From NCBI RefSeq assembly GCF_051020765.1, contig NW_027469239.1, positions 62,001 to 126,000 of the forward strand: DNA of 64,000 nt, given 5' to 3'. The position numbers and the translations under genes are program-made. Origin of the DNA: Lasioglossum baleicum. Taxonomy: Eukaryota > Arthropoda > Insecta > Hymenoptera > Halictidae. Below, in pieces: positions 26,370 to 40,152 of this stretch (position 1 is the stretch's first letter; each line of letters starts with the position of its first letter). The notes beneath the pieces are model-generated. The model was given only the letters and a program-made list of their open reading frames with translations. It did no database searches and was not told the DNA's origin.

Positions 26370-27944
26370 GACTTTTTCATTGAACGTTATGCGTTATGCG
26401 ATATGCGTTATGCGTTATGCGTTATGCGTTATGCGTTATGCGTTATGCGTTATGCGTTATGCGTTATGCGTTATGCGTTATGCGTTATGCGTTATGCGTT
26501 ATGCGTTATACGTTATGCGTTATGCGTTATGCGTTATGCGTTATGCGTTATGCGTTATGCGTTATGCGTTATGCGTTATGCGTTATGCGTTATGCGTTAT
26601 GCGTTATGCGTTATGCGTTATGCGTTATGCGTTATGCGTTATGCGTTATGCGTTATGCGTTATGCGTTACGCGTTACGCGTTATGCGTTATGCGTTATGC
26701 GTTATGCGTTATGCGTTATGTGTTATGCGTTATGCGTTAAGCGTTATACGTTATGCGTTATGCGTTATGCGTTATGCGTTATATGTTATGCGTTATGCGT
26801 TATGTGTTATGCGTTGTGCTTTACGGGTTATGCGATATGCGTTATGCGTTATGACTTTTTCATTGAACGTTATGCGTTATGCGATATGCGTTATGCGTTA
26901 TGCGTCATGCGTTATGCGTTATGCGTTATGCGTTATGCGTTATGCGTTATGCGTTATGCGTTATGCGTTATGCGTTATGCGTTATGCGTTATGCGTTATG
27001 CGTTATGCGTTATGCGTTATGCGTTATGCGTTATGCGTTATGCGTTATGCGTTATGCGTTATGCGTTATGCGTTATGCGTTATGCGTTATGCGTTATGCG
27101 TTATGCGTTACGCGTTACGCGTTATGCGTTATGCGTTATGCGTTATGCGTTATGCGTTATGCGTTATGCGTTATGCGTTATGCGTTATGCGTTATGCGTT
27201 ATGCGTCATGCGTCATGCGTCATGCGTCATGCGTTATGCGTTATGCGTTATGCGTTATGCGTTATGCGTTATGCGTTATGCGTTATGCGTTATGCGTTAT
27301 GCGTTATGCGTTATGCGTTATGCGTTCTGCGTTATGCGTTATGCGTTATGCGTTATGCGTTATGCGTTATGCGTTATGCGTTATGCGTTATGCGTTATGC
27401 GTTATGCGTTATGCGTTATGCGTTATGCGTTATGCGTTATGCGTTATGCGTTATGCGTTATGCGTTATGCGTTATGCGTTATGCGTTATGCGTTATGCGT
27501 TATGCGTTATGCGTTATGCGTTATGCGTTATGCGTTATGCGTTATGCGTTATGCGTTATGCGTTATGCGTTATGCGTTATGCGTTATGCGTTATGCGTTA
27601 TGCGTTATGCGTTATGCGTTATGCGTTATGCGTTATGCGTTATGCGTTATGCGTTATGCGTTATGCGTTATGCGTTATGCGTTATGCGTTATGCGTTATG
27701 CGTTATGCGTTATGCGTTATGCGTTATGCGTTATGCGTTATGCGTTATGCGTTATGCGTTATGCGTTATGCGTTATGCGTTATGCGTTATGCGTTATACG
27801 TTATGCGATATGCGTTATTCGTTATCCGTTATGCGTTATGCGTTATGCGTTATGCGTTATACGTTATCCGTTATGCGTTACGCGTTATGCGTTATGTGTT
27901 ATGCGTTGTGCTTTACGGGTTATGCGATATGCGTTATGCGTTAT
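26370..27944 (+). repeat. Family B short plus long unit
   Basis: 483 and 1,092 bases (boxes at 26370 and 26853). The short unit repeats the atgtta variant of 25236. The long one has paired 7C near 27,109, four consecutive 5C units at 27,203-27,230 and a single 6C. It ends without the double 6C, going from a 7C unit straight into the prelude. Confidence 0.84.
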
Positions 27945-29554
27945 GACTTTTTCATTGAACGTTATGCGTTATGCGATATGCGTTATGCGTTATGCGTCAT
28001 GCGTTATGCGTTATGCGTTATGCGTTATGCGTTATGCGTTATGCGTTATGCGTTATGCGTTATGCGTTATGCGTTATGCGTTATGCGTTATGCGTTATGC
28101 GTTATGCGTTATGCGTTCTGCGTTATGCGTTATGCGTTATGCGTTATGCGTTATGCGTTATGCGTTATGCGTTATGCGTTATGCGTTATGCGTTATGCGT
28201 TATACGTTATGCGATATGCGTTATTCGTTATCCGTTATGCGTTATGCGTTATGCGTTATGCGTTATGCGTTATGCGTTATGCGTTATGCGTTATGCGTTA
28301 TGCGTTATGCGTTATGCGTTATGCGTTATGCGTTATGCGTTATGCGTTACGCGTTATGCGTTACGCGTTACGCGTTACGCGTTACGCGTTATGCGTTATG
28401 CGTTATGCGTTATGCGTTATGCGTTATACGTTATGCGATATGCGTTATTCGTTATCCGTTATGCGTTATGCGTTATGCGTTATGCGTTATGCGTTATGCG
28501 TTATGCGTTATGCGTTATGCGTTATGCGTTATGCGTTATGCGTTATGCGTTATGCGTTATGCGTTATGCGTTACGCGTTACGCGTTACGCGTTACGCGTT
28601 ATGCGTTATGCGTTATGCGTTATGCGTTATGCGTTATGCGTTATGCGTTATGCGTTATGCGTTATGCGTTATGGGTTATGCGTTATGCGTTATGCGTTAT
28701 GCGTTATGCGTTATGCGTTATGCGTTATGCGTTATGCGTTATGCGTTATGCGTTATGCGTTATGCGTTATGCGTTATGCGTTATGCGTTATGCGTTATGC
28801 GTTATGCGTTATGCGTCATGCGTCATGCGTCATGCGTTATGCGTTATGCGTTATGCGTTATGCGTTATGCGTTATGCGTTATGCGTTATGCGTTATGCGT
28901 TATGCGTTATGCGTTATGCGTTATGCGTTATGCGTTATGCGTTATGCGTTATGCGTTATGCGTTATGCGTTATGCGTTATGCGTTATGCGTTATGCGTTA
29001 TGCGTTATGCGTTATGCGTTATGCGTTATGCGTTATGCGTTATGCGTTATGCGTCATGCGTCATGCGTCATGCGTTATGCGTTATGCGTTATGCGTTATG
29101 CGTTATGCGTTATGCGTTATGCGTTATGCGTTATGCGTTATGCGTTATGCGTTATGCGTTCTGCGTTATGCGTTATGCGTTATGCGTTATGCGTTATGCG
29201 TTATGCGTTATGCGTTATGCGTTATGCGTTATGCGTTATGCGTTATGCGTTATGCGTTATGCGTTATGCGTTCTGCGTTATGCGTTATGCGTTATGCGTT
29301 ATGCGTTATGCGTTATGCGTTATGCGTTATGCGTTATGCGTTATGCGTAATGCGTTATGCGTTATACGTTATGCGATATGCGTTATTCGTTATCCGTTAT
29401 GCGTTATGCGTTAAGCGTTATACGTTATGCGTTATGCGTTATGCGTTATGCGTTATGCGTTATGCGTTATGCGTTATGCGTTATGTGTTATGCGTTATGC
29501 GTTATGTGTTATGCGTTGTGCTTTACGGGTTATGCGATATGCGTTATGCGTTAT
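27945..29554 (+). repeat. Family B long unit with repeated 7C blocks
   Basis: 1,610 bases. Single 6C, 1A/4A/1T/1C, then a 7C block ending in four consecutive 7C units near 28,380. The 1A/4A/1T/1C string and another four 7C units follow near 28,570, then 2G near 28,671. Two sets of three 5C units (about 28,813 and 29,051) and two single 6C units come next. An internal duplication of about 0.2 kb is evident. Confidence 0.84.
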
Positions 29555-31108
29555 GACTTTTTCATTGAACGTTATGCGTTATGCGTTATGCGTTATGCGT
29601 TATGCGTTATGCGTTATGCGTTATGCGTTATGCGTTATGCGTTATGCGTTATGCGTTATGCGTTATGCGTTATGCGTTATGCGTTATGCGTTCTGCGTTC
29701 TGCGTTATGCGTTATGCGTTATGCGTTATGCGTTATGCGTTATGCGTTATGCGTTATGCGTTATGCGTTATGCGTTATGCGTTATACGTTATGCGATATG
29801 CGTTATTCGTTATCCGTTATGCGTTATGCGTTATGCGTTATGCGTTATGCGTTATGCGTTATGCGTTATGCGTTATGCGTTATGCGTTATGCGTTATGCG
29901 TTATGCGTTACGCGTTACGCGTTACGCGTTACGCGTTATGCGTTATGCGTTATGCGTTATGCGTTATGCGTTATGCGTTATGCGTTATGCGTTATGGGTT
30001 ATGCGTTATGCGTTATGCGTTATGCGTTATGCGTTATGCGTTATGCGTTATGCGTTATGCGTTATGCGTTATGCGTTATGCGTTATGCGTTATGCGTTAT
30101 GCGTTATGCGTTATGCGTTATGCGTCATGCGTCATGCGTCATGCGTCATGCGTTATGCGTTATGCGTTATGCGTTATGCGTTATGCGTTATGCGTTATGC
30201 GTTATGCGTTATGCGTTATGCGTTCTGCGTTATGCGTTATGCGTTATGCGTTATGCGTTATGCGTTATGCGTTATGCGTTATGCGTTATGCGTTATGCGT
30301 TATGCGTTATGCGTTATGCGTTATGCGTTATGCGTTATGCGTTATGCGTTATGCGTTATGCGTTATGCGTTATGCGTTATGCGTTATGCGTTATGCGTTA
30401 TGCGTTATGCGTTATGCGTTATGCGTTATGCGTTATGCGTTATGCGTTATGCGTTATGCGTTATGCGTTATGCGTTATGCGTTATGCGTTATGCGTTATG
30501 CGTTATGCGTTATGCGTTATGCGTTATGCGTTATGCGTTATGCGTTATGCGTTATGCGTTATGCGTTATGCGTTATGCGTTATGCGTTATGCGTTATGCG
30601 TTATGCGTTATGCGTTATGCGTTATGCGTTATGCGTTATGCGTTATGCGTTATGCGTTATGCGTTATGCGTTATGCGTTATGCGTTATGCGTTATGCGTT
30701 ATGCGTTATGCGTTATGCGTTATGCGTTATGCGTTATGCGTTATGCGTTATGCGTTATACGTTATGCGATATGCGTTATTCGTTATCCGTTATGCGTTAT
30801 GCGTTATGCGTTATGCGTTATACGTTATCCGTTATGCGTTACGCGTTATGCGTTATGCGTTATGCGTTATGCGTTAAGCGTTATACGTTATGCGTTATGC
30901 GTTATGCGTTATGCGTTATGCGTTATGCGTTATGCGTTATGCGTTATGCGTTATGCGTTATGCGTTATGCGTTATGCGTCATGCGTTATGCGTCATGCGT
31001 TATGCGTTATGCGTTCTGCGTTCTGCGTTATGCGTTATGCGTTATGCGTTATGCGTTATGTGTTATGCGTTGTGCTTTACGGGTTATGCGATATGCGTTA
31101 TGCGTTAT
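29555..31108 (+). repeat. Family B long unit, no 4A after the box
   Basis: 1,554 bases. Double 6C at 29688 without its usual 5C pair, 1A/4A/1T/1C, four 7C units near 29,905, 2G at 29996 and four 5C units at 30,122-30,149. Then single 6C, a very long pure run, and a second double 6C at 31011. Confidence 0.84.
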
Positions 31109-33243
31109 GACTTTTTCATTGAACGTTATGCGTTATGCGATATGCGTTATGCGTTATGCGTTATGCGTTATGCGTTATGCGTTATGCGTTATGCGTTATG
31201 CGTTATGCGTTATGCGTTATGCGTTATGCGTTATGCGTTATACGTTATGCGTTATGCGTTATGCGTTATGCGTTATGCGTTATGCGTTATGCGTTATGCG
31301 TTATGCGTTATGCGTTATGCGTTATGCGTTATGCGTTATGCGTTATGCGTTATGCGTTATGCGTTATGCGTTATGCGTTATGCGTTATGCGTTATGCGTT
31401 ATGCGTTATGCGTTACGCGTTACGCGTTATGCGTTATGCGTTATGCGTTATGCGTTATGCGTTATGTGTTATGCGTTATGCGTTAAGCGTTATACGTTAT
31501 GCGTTATGCGTTATGCGTTATGCGTTATGCGTTATGTGTTATGCGTTATGCGTTATGTGTTATGCGTTGTGCTTTACGGGTTATGCGATATGCGTTATGC
31601 GTTATGACTTTTTCATTGAACGTTATGCGTTATGCGATATGCGTTATGCGTTATGCGTTATGCGTTATGCGTTATGCGTTATGCGTTATGCGTTATGCGT
31701 TATGCGTTATGCGTTATGCGTTATGCGTTATGCGTTATGCGTTATGCGTTATGCGTTATGCGTTATGCGTTATGCGTTATGCGTTATGCGTTCTGCGTTA
31801 TGCGTTATGCGTTATGCGTTATGCGTTATGCGTTATGCGTTATGCGTTATGCGTTATGCGTTATGCGTTATGCGTTATGCGTTATGCGTTATGCGTTATG
31901 CGTTATGCGTTATGCGTTATACGTTATGCGATATGCGTTATTCGTTATCCGTTATGCGTTATGCGTTATGCGTTATGCGTTATGCGTTATGCGTTATGCG
32001 TTATGCGTTATGCGTTATGCGTTATGCGTTATGCGTTATGCGTTATGCGTTACGCGTTACGCGTTACGCGTTATGCGTTATGCGTTATGCGTTATGCGTT
32101 ATGCGTTATGCGTTATGCGTTATGCGTTATGCGTTATGCGTTATGCGTTATGCGTTATGCGTTATGGGTTATGCGTTATGCGTTATGCGTTATGCGTTAT
32201 ACGTTATGCGATATGCGTTATTCGTTATCCGTTATGCGTTATGCGTTATGCGTTATGCGTTATGCGTTATGCGTTATGCGTTATGCGTTATGCGTTATGC
32301 GTTATGCGTTATGCGTTATGCGTTATGCGTTATGCGTCATGCGTCATGCGTCATGCGTCATGCGTTATGCGTTATGCGTTATGCGTTATGCGTTATGCGT
32401 TATGCGTTATGCGTTATGCGTTCTGCGTTATGCGTTATGCGTTATGCGTTATGCGTTATGCGTTATGCGTTATGCGTTATGCGTTATGCGTTATGCGTTA
32501 TGCGTTATGCGTTATGCGTTATGCGTTATGCGTTATGCGTTATGCGTTATGCGTTATGCGTTATGCGTTATGCGTTATGCGTTATGCGTTATGCGTTATG
32601 CGTTATGCGTTATGCGTTATGCGTTATGCGTTATGCGTTATGCGTTATGCGTTATGCGTTATGCGTTATGCGTTATGCGTTATGCGTTATGCGTTATGCG
32701 TTATGCGTTATGCGTTATGCGTTATGCGTTATGCGTTATGCGTTATGCGTTATGCGTTATGCGTTATGCGTTATGCGTTATGCGTTATGCGTTATGCGTT
32801 ATGCGTTATGCGTTATGCGTTATGCGTTATGCGTTATGCGTTATGCGTTATGCGTTATGCGTTATGCGTTATGCGTTATGCGTTATGCGTTATACGTTAT
32901 GCGATATGCGTTATTCGTTATCCGTTATGCGTTATGCGTTATGCGTTATGCGTTATACGTTATCCGTTATGCGTTACGCGTTATGCGTTATGCGTTATGC
33001 GTTATGCGTTAAGCGTTATACGTTATGCGTTATGCGTTATGCGTTATGCGTTATGCGTTATGCGTTATGCGTTATGCGTTATGCGTTATGCGTTATGCGT
33101 TATGCGTTATGCGTCATGCGTTATGCGTCATGCGTTATGCGTTATGCGTTCTGCGTTCTGCGTTATGCGTTATGCGTTATGCGTTATGCGTTATGTGTTA
33201 TGCGTTGTGCTTTACGGGTTATGCGATATGCGTTATGCGTTAT
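31109..33243 (+). repeat. Family B short plus long unit
   Basis: 497 and 1,638 bases (boxes at 31109 and 31606). The long unit has single 6C, 1A/4A/1T/1C, three 7C units near 32,050, 2G, a second 1A/4A/1T/1C and four 5C units at 32,334-32,361. It ends with single 6C, a long pure run and double 6C at 33146. It carries most family B modules in one unit. Confidence 0.84.
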
Positions 33244-34552
33244 GACTTTTTCATTGAACGTTATGCGTTATGCGATATGCGTTATGCGTTATGCGTTATG
33301 CGTTATGCGTTATGCGTTATGCGTTATGCGTTATGCGTTATGCGTTATGCGTTATGCGTTATGCGTTATACGTTATGCGTTATGCGTTATGCGTTATGCG
33401 TTATGCGTTATGCGTTATGCGTTATGCGTTATGCGTTATGCGTTATGCGTTATGCGTTATGCGTTATGCGTTATGCGTTATGCGTTATGCGTTATGCGTT
33501 ATGCGTTATGCGTTATGCGTTACGCGTTACGCGTTATGCGTTATGCGTTATGCGTTATGCGTTATGCGTTATGTGTTATGCGTTATGCGTTAAGCGTTAT
33601 ACGTTATGCGTTATGCGTTATGCGTTATGCGTTATGCGTTATGTGTTATGCGTTATGCGTTATGTGTTATGCGTTGTGCTTTACGGGTTATGCGATATGC
33701 GTTATGCGTTATGACTTTTTCATTGAACGTTATGCGTTATGCGATATGCGTTATGCGTTATGCGTCATGCGTTATGCGTTATGCGTTATGCGTTATGCGT
33801 TATGCGTTATGCGTTATGCGTTATGCGTTATGCGTTATGCGTTATGCGTTATGCGTTATGCGTTATGCGTTATGCGTTATGCGTTATGCGTTCTGCGTTA
33901 TGCGTTATGCGTTATGCGTTATGCGTTATGCGTTATGCGTTATGCGTTATGCGTTATGCGTTATGCGTTATGCGTTATGCGTTATGCGTTATGCGTTATG
34001 CGTTATGCGTTATGCGTTATGCGATATGCGTTATTCGTTATCCGTTATGCGTTATGCGTTATGCGTTATGCGTTATGCGTTATGCGTTATGCGTTATGCG
34101 TTATGCGTTATGCGTTATGCGTTATGCGTTACGCGTTACGCGTTACGCGTTATGCGTTATGCGTTATGCGTTATGCGTTATGCGTTATGCGTTATGCGTT
34201 ATGCGTTATGCGTTATGCGTTATGCGTTATGCGTTATGCGTTATGCGTTATGCGTTATGGGTTATGCGTTATGCGTTATGCGTTATGCGTTATACGTTAT
34301 GCGATATGCGTTATTCGTTATCCGTTATGCGTTATGCGTTATGCGTTATGCGTTATGCGTTATGCGTTATGCGTTATGCGTTATGCGTTATGCGTTATGC
34401 GTTATGCGTTATGCGTTATGCGTTATGCGTTATGCGTTATGCGTTATGCGTTATGCGTTATGCGTTATGCGTTATGTGTTATGCGTTATGCGTTATGCGT
34501 TATGTGTTATGCGTTGTGCTTTACGGGTTATGCGATATGCGTTATGCGTTAT
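33244..34552 (+). repeat. Family B short plus intermediate unit
   Basis: 469 and 840 bases (boxes at 33244 and 33713). The second unit has 5C, single 6C and 4A/1T/1C with the preceding 1A missing near 34,014. Three 7C units, 2G, 1A/4A/1T/1C and 2T follow, then the prelude with no double 6C. Confidence 0.84.
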
Positions 34553-35714
34553 GACTTTTTCATTGAACGTTATGCGTTATGCGATATGCGTTATGCGTTA
34601 TGCGTTATGCGTTATGCGTTATGCGTTATGCGTTATGCGTTATGCGTTATGCGTTATGCGTTATGCGTTATGCGTTATGCGTTATGCGTTATGCGTTATG
34701 CGTTATGCGTTATGCGTTATGCGTTATGCGTTATGCGTTATGCGTTATGCGTTATGCGTTATGCGTTATGCGTCATGCGTCATGCGTCATGCTTCATGCG
34801 TTATGCGTTATGCGTTATGCGTTATGCGTTATGCGTTATGCGTTATGCGTTATGCGTTATGCGTTATGCGTTATGCGTTATGCGTTATGCGTTCTGCGTT
34901 ATGCGTTATGCGTTATGCGTTATGCGTTATGCGTTATGCGTTATGCGTTATGCGTTATGCGTTATGCGTTATGCGTTATGCGTTATGCGTTATGCGTTAT
35001 GCGTTATGCGTTATGCGTTATGCGTTATGAGTTATGCGTTATGCGTTATGCGTTATGCGTTATGCGTTATGCGTTATGCGTTATGCGTTATGCGTTATGC
35101 GTTATGCGTTATGCGTTATGCGTTATGCGTTATGCGTTATGCGTTATGCGTTATGCGTTATGCGTTATGCGTTATGCGTTATGCGTTATGCGTTATGCGT
35201 TATGCGTTATGCGTTATGCGTTATGCGTTATGCGTTATGCGTTATGCGTTATGCGTTATGCGTTATGCGTTATGCGTTATGCGTCATGCGTCATGCGTCA
35301 TGCGTTATGCGTTATGCGTTATGCGTTATGCGTTATGCGTTATGCGTTATGCGTTATGCGTTATGCGTTATGCGTTATGCGTTATGCGTTATGCGTTATG
35401 CGTTATGCGTTCTGCGTTATGCGTTATGCGTTATGCGTTATGCGTTATGCGTTATGCGTTATGCGTTATGCGTTATGCGTTATGCGTTATGCGTTATGCG
35501 TTATGCGTTATACGTTATGCGATATGCGTTATTCGTTATCCGTTATGCGTTATGCGTTATGCGTTATGCGTTATGCGTTATGCGTTATGCGTTATGCGTT
35601 ATGCGTTATGCGTTATGCGTTATGCGTTATGCGTTATGCGTTATGCGTTATGCGTTATGCGTTATGTGTTATGCGTTGTGCTTTACGGGTTATGCGATAT
35701 GCGTTATGCGTTAT
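34553..35714 (+). repeat. Family B unit with gcttcat variant, returning to family A
   Basis: 1,162 bases. Three 5C units followed by a gcttcat (3T5C) unit near 34,790, single 6C, 2A near 35,030, three 5C and single 6C again, then 1A/4A/1T/1C. It ends at an A-type box with prelude (35715), so the B-to-A change lies within this unit. Confidence 0.85.
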
Positions 35715-36946
35715 GACTTTTTCATTGAGCGTTATGCGTTATGCGTAATGCGTTATGCATTATGCGTTATGCGTTATGCGTAATGCGTTATGAGTAATGT
35801 GTCATGCGTTATGCGTTATGGACTATGCTTTATGCGTTATGCGTTGTGGGTTATCCGTTATGCGTCATGCGTTATCCGTTATGCGTTATGCGTTATGCGT
35901 TATCCGTTATGCGTTATCCGTTATGCGTTACGCGTTATGCGTTATGCGTTATGCGTTATGCGTTAAGCGTTATACGTTATGCGTTATGCGTTATGCGTTA
36001 TTCGTTATGCGTTATGCGTTATGCGTTATGCGTTATGCGTTATGCGTTATGCGTTATGCGTTATGCGTTATGCGTTATGCGTTATGCGTTATGCGTTCTG
36101 CGTTATGCGTTATGCGTTATGCGTTATGCGTTATGCGTTATGCGTTATGCGTTATGCGTTATGCGTTATGCGTTATGCGTTATGCGTTATGCGTTATGCG
36201 TTATGCGTTATGCGTTATGCGTTATGAGTTATGCGTTATGCGTTATGCGTTATGCGTTATGCGTTATGCGTTATGCGTTATGCGTTATGCGTTATGCGTT
36301 ATGCGTTATGCGTTATGCGTTATGCGTTATGCGTTATGCGTTATGCGTTATGCGTTATGCGTTATGCGTTATGCGTTATGCGTTATGCGTTATGCGTTAT
36401 GCGTTATGCGTTATGCGTTATGCGTTATGCGTTATGCGTTATGCGTTATGCGTCATGCGTCATGCGTCATGCGTTATGCGTTATGCGTTATGCGTTATGC
36501 GTTATGCGTTATGCGTTATGCGTTATGCGTTATGCGTTATGCGTTATGCGTTATGCGTTATGCGTTATGCGTTATGCGTTCTGCGTTATGCGTTATGCGT
36601 TATGCGTTATGCGTTATGCGTTATGCGTTATGCGTTATGCGTTATGCGTTATGCGTTATGCGTTATGCGTTATGCGTTATACGTTATGCGATATGCGTTA
36701 TTCGTTATCCGTTATGCGTTATGCGTTATGCGTTATGCGTTATGCGTTATGCGTTATGCGTTATGCGTTATGCGTTATGCGTTATGCGTTATGCGTTATG
36801 CGTTATGCGTTATGCGTTATGTGTTATGCGTTGTGCTTTACGGGTTATGCGATATGCGTTATGCGTTATGACTTTTTCATTGAGCGTTATGCGTTATGCG
36901 TAATGCGTTATGCATTATGCGTTATGCGTTATGCGTAATGCGTTAT
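35715..36946 (+). repeat. A box and family A unit, subtype E
   Basis: A-type box at 35715 and header at 35792. The J string has lost its 4A unit (7A, pure, 1A, three pure, 1T). The body is B-like: single 6C, 2A near 36,226, three 5C, single 6C, 1A/4A/1T/1C. The next A-type box is at 36870. It mixes an A frame with a B body. Confidence 0.85.
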
Positions 36947-38423
36947 GAGTAATGTGTCATGCGTTATGCGTTATGGACTATGCTTTATGCGTTATGCGTT
37001 GTGGGTTATCCGTTATGCGTCATGCGTTATCCGTTATGCGTTATGCGTTATGCGTTATCCGTTATGCGTTATCCGTTATGCGTTACGCGTTATGCGTTAT
37101 GCGTTATGCGTTATGCGTTAAGCGTTATACGTTATGCGTTATGCGTTATGCGTTATTCGTTATGCGTTATGCGTTATGCGTTATGCGTTATGCGTTATGC
37201 GTTATGCGTTATGCGTTATGCGTTATGCGTTATGCGTTATGCGTTATGCGTTATGCGTTATGCGTTATGCGTTAAGCGTTATGCGTTATGCGTTATGCGT
37301 TATGCGTTATGAGTTATGCGTTATGCGTTATGCGTTATGCGTTATGCGTTATGCGTTATGCGTTATGCGTTATGCGTTATGCGTTATGCGTTATGCGTTA
37401 TGCGTTATGCGTTATGCGTTATGCGTTATGCGTTATGCGTTATGCGTTATGCGTTATGCGTTATGCGTTATGCGTTATGCGTTATGCGTTATGCGTTATG
37501 CGTTATGCGTTATGCGTTATGCGTTATGCGTTATGCGTTATACGTTATGCGATATGCGTTATTCGTTATCCGCTATGCGTTATGCGTTATGCGTTATGCG
37601 TTATGCGTTATGCGTTATGCGTTATGCGTTATGCGTTATGCGTTATGCGTTATGCGTTATGCGTTATGCGTTATGCGTTATGCGTTATGCGTTATGCGTT
37701 ATGCGTTATGCGTTATGCGTTATGCGTTATGCGTTATGCGTTATGCGTTATGCGTTATGCGTTATGCGTTATGCGTTATGCGTTATGCGTCATGCGTCAT
37801 GCGTCATGCGTCATGCGTTATGCGTTATGCGTTATGCGTTATGCGTTATGCGTTATGCGTTATGCGTTATGCGTTATGCGTTCTGCGTTATGCGTTATGC
37901 GTTATGCGTTATGCGTTATGCGTTATGCGTTATGCGTTATGCGTTATGCGTTATGCGTTATGCGTTATGCGTTATGCGTTATGCGTTATGCGTTATGCGT
38001 CATGCGTTATGCGTTATGCGTTATGCGTTATGCGTTATGCGTTATGCGTTATGCGTTATGCGTTATGCGTTATGCGTTATACGTTATGCGATATGCGTTA
38101 TTCGTTATCCGTTATGCGTTATGCGTTATGCGTTATGCGTTATACGTTATCCGTTATGCGTTACGCGTTATGCGTTATGCGTTATGCGTTATGCGTTAAG
38201 CGTTATACGTTATGCGTTATGCGTTATGCGTTATGCGTTATGCGTTATGCGTTATGCGTTATGCGTTATGCGTTATGCGTTATGCGTTATGCGTCATGCG
38301 TTATGCGTCATGCGTTATGCGTTATGCGTTCTGCGTTCTGCGTTATGCGTTATGCGTTATGCGTTATGCGTTATGTGTTATGCGTTGTGCTTTACGGGTT
38401 ATGCGATATGCGTTATGCGTTAT
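36947..38423 (+). repeat. Subtype E header passing into family B
   Basis: Header at 36947 followed by the 4A-less J string, 7A near 37,268 and 2A near 37,311. Then ccgctat at 37570, four 5C units at 37,787-37,814, single 6C, 5C, 1A/4A/1T/1C, double 6C at 38326 and a B-type box at 38424. Confidence 0.85.
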
Positions 38424-40152
38424 GACTTTTTCATTGAACGTTATGCGTTATGCGATATGCGTTATGCGTTATGCGTTATGCGTTATGCGTTATGCGTTAT
38501 GCGTTATGCGTTACGCGTTATGCGTTACGCGTTATGCGTTATGCGTTATGCGTTATGCGTTATGCGTTATGCGTTATGCGTTATGCGTTATGCGTTATGC
38601 GTTATGCGTTATGCGTTATGCGTTATGCGTTATGCGTTATGCGTTATGCGTTATGCGTTATGCGTTATGCGTTATGCGTTATGCGTTATGCGTTATGCGT
38701 TATGCGTTATGCGTTATGCGTTATGCGTTATGCGTTATGCGTTATGCGTTATGCGTTATGCGTTATGCGTTATGCGTTATGCGTTATGCGTTATGCGTTA
38801 TGCGTTATGCGTTATGCGTTATGCGTTATGCGTTATGCGTTATGCGTTATGCGTTATGCGTTATGCGTTATGCGTTATGCGTTATGCGTTATGCGTTATG
38901 CGTTATGCGTTATGCGTTATGCGTTATGCGTTATGCGTTATGCGTTATGCGTTATGCGTTATGCGTTATGCGTTATGCGTTATGCGTTATGCGTTATGCG
39001 TTATGCGTTATGCGTTATGCGTTATGCGTTATGCGTTATGCGTTATGCGTTATGCGTTATGCGTTATGCGTTATGCGTTATGCGTTATGCGTTATGCGTT
39101 ATGCGTTATGCGTTATGCGTTACGCGTTACGCGTTATGCGTTATGCGTTATGCGTTATGCGTTATGCGTTATGTGTTATGCGTTATGCGTTAAGCGTTAT
39201 ACGTTATGCGTTATGCGTTATGCGTTATGTGTTATGCGTTATGCGTTATGTGTTATGCGTTGTGCTTTACGGGTTATGCGATATGCGTTATGCGTTATGA
39301 CTTTTTCATTGAACGTTATGCGTTATGCGATATGCGTTATGCGTTATGCGTCATGCGTTATGCGTTATGCGTTATGCGTTATGCGTTATCCGTTATGCGT
39401 TATCCGTTATGCGTTACGCGTTATGCGTTATGCGTTATGCGTTATGCGTTAAGCGTTATACGTTATGCGTTATGCGTTATGCGTTATGCGTTATTCGTTA
39501 TGCGTTATGCGTTATGCGTTATGCGTTATGCGTTATGCGTTATGCGTTATGCGTTATGCGTTATGCGTTATGCGTTATGCGTTATGCGTTATGCGTTATG
39601 CGTTAAGCGTTATGCGTTATGCGTTATGCGTTATGCGTTATGAGTTATGCGTTATGCGTTATGCGTTATGCGTTATGCGTTATGCGTTATGCGTTATGCG
39701 TTATGCGTTATGCGTTACGCGTTACGCGTTATGCGTTATGCGTTATGCGTTATGCGTTATGCGTTATGCGTTATGCGTTATGCGTTATGCGTTATGCGTT
39801 ATGCGTTATGCGTTATGCGTTATGCGTTATGCGTTACGCGTTACGCGTTATGCGTTATGCGTTATGCGTTATGCGTTATGCGTTATGCGTTATGCGTTAT
39901 GCGTTATGCGTTATGCGTTATGGATTATGCGTTATGCGTTATGCGTTATGCGTTATACGTTATGCGATATGCGTTATTCGTTATCCGTTATGCGTTATGC
40001 GTTATGCGTTATGCGTTATGCGTTATGCGTTATGCGTTATGCGTTATGCGTTATGCGTTATGCGTTATGCGTTATGTGTTATGCGTTATGCGTTATGCGT
40101 TATGTGTTATGCGTTGTGCTTTACGGGTTATGCGATATGCGTTATGCGTTAT
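38424..40152 (+). repeat. Two family B units, the second with A-like elements
   Basis: Boxes at 38424 and 39299 (875 and 854 bases). The first is mostly pure, with 7C units near 38,510 and a 7C pair near 39,119. The second carries 5C and a 1C/1C/7C string resembling subtype E, 7A near 39,600, 2A near 39,639 and paired 7C units. It also has a unique 2G3A unit (ggattat) at 39922 and 1A/4A/1T/1C. Confidence 0.83.

Noticed and set aside
28300..28600. Clustered ACGCGT words resembling yeast MCB cell-cycle elements
   Set aside because: They arise wherever a 7C unit precedes GCG. There is no promoter or gene nearby.
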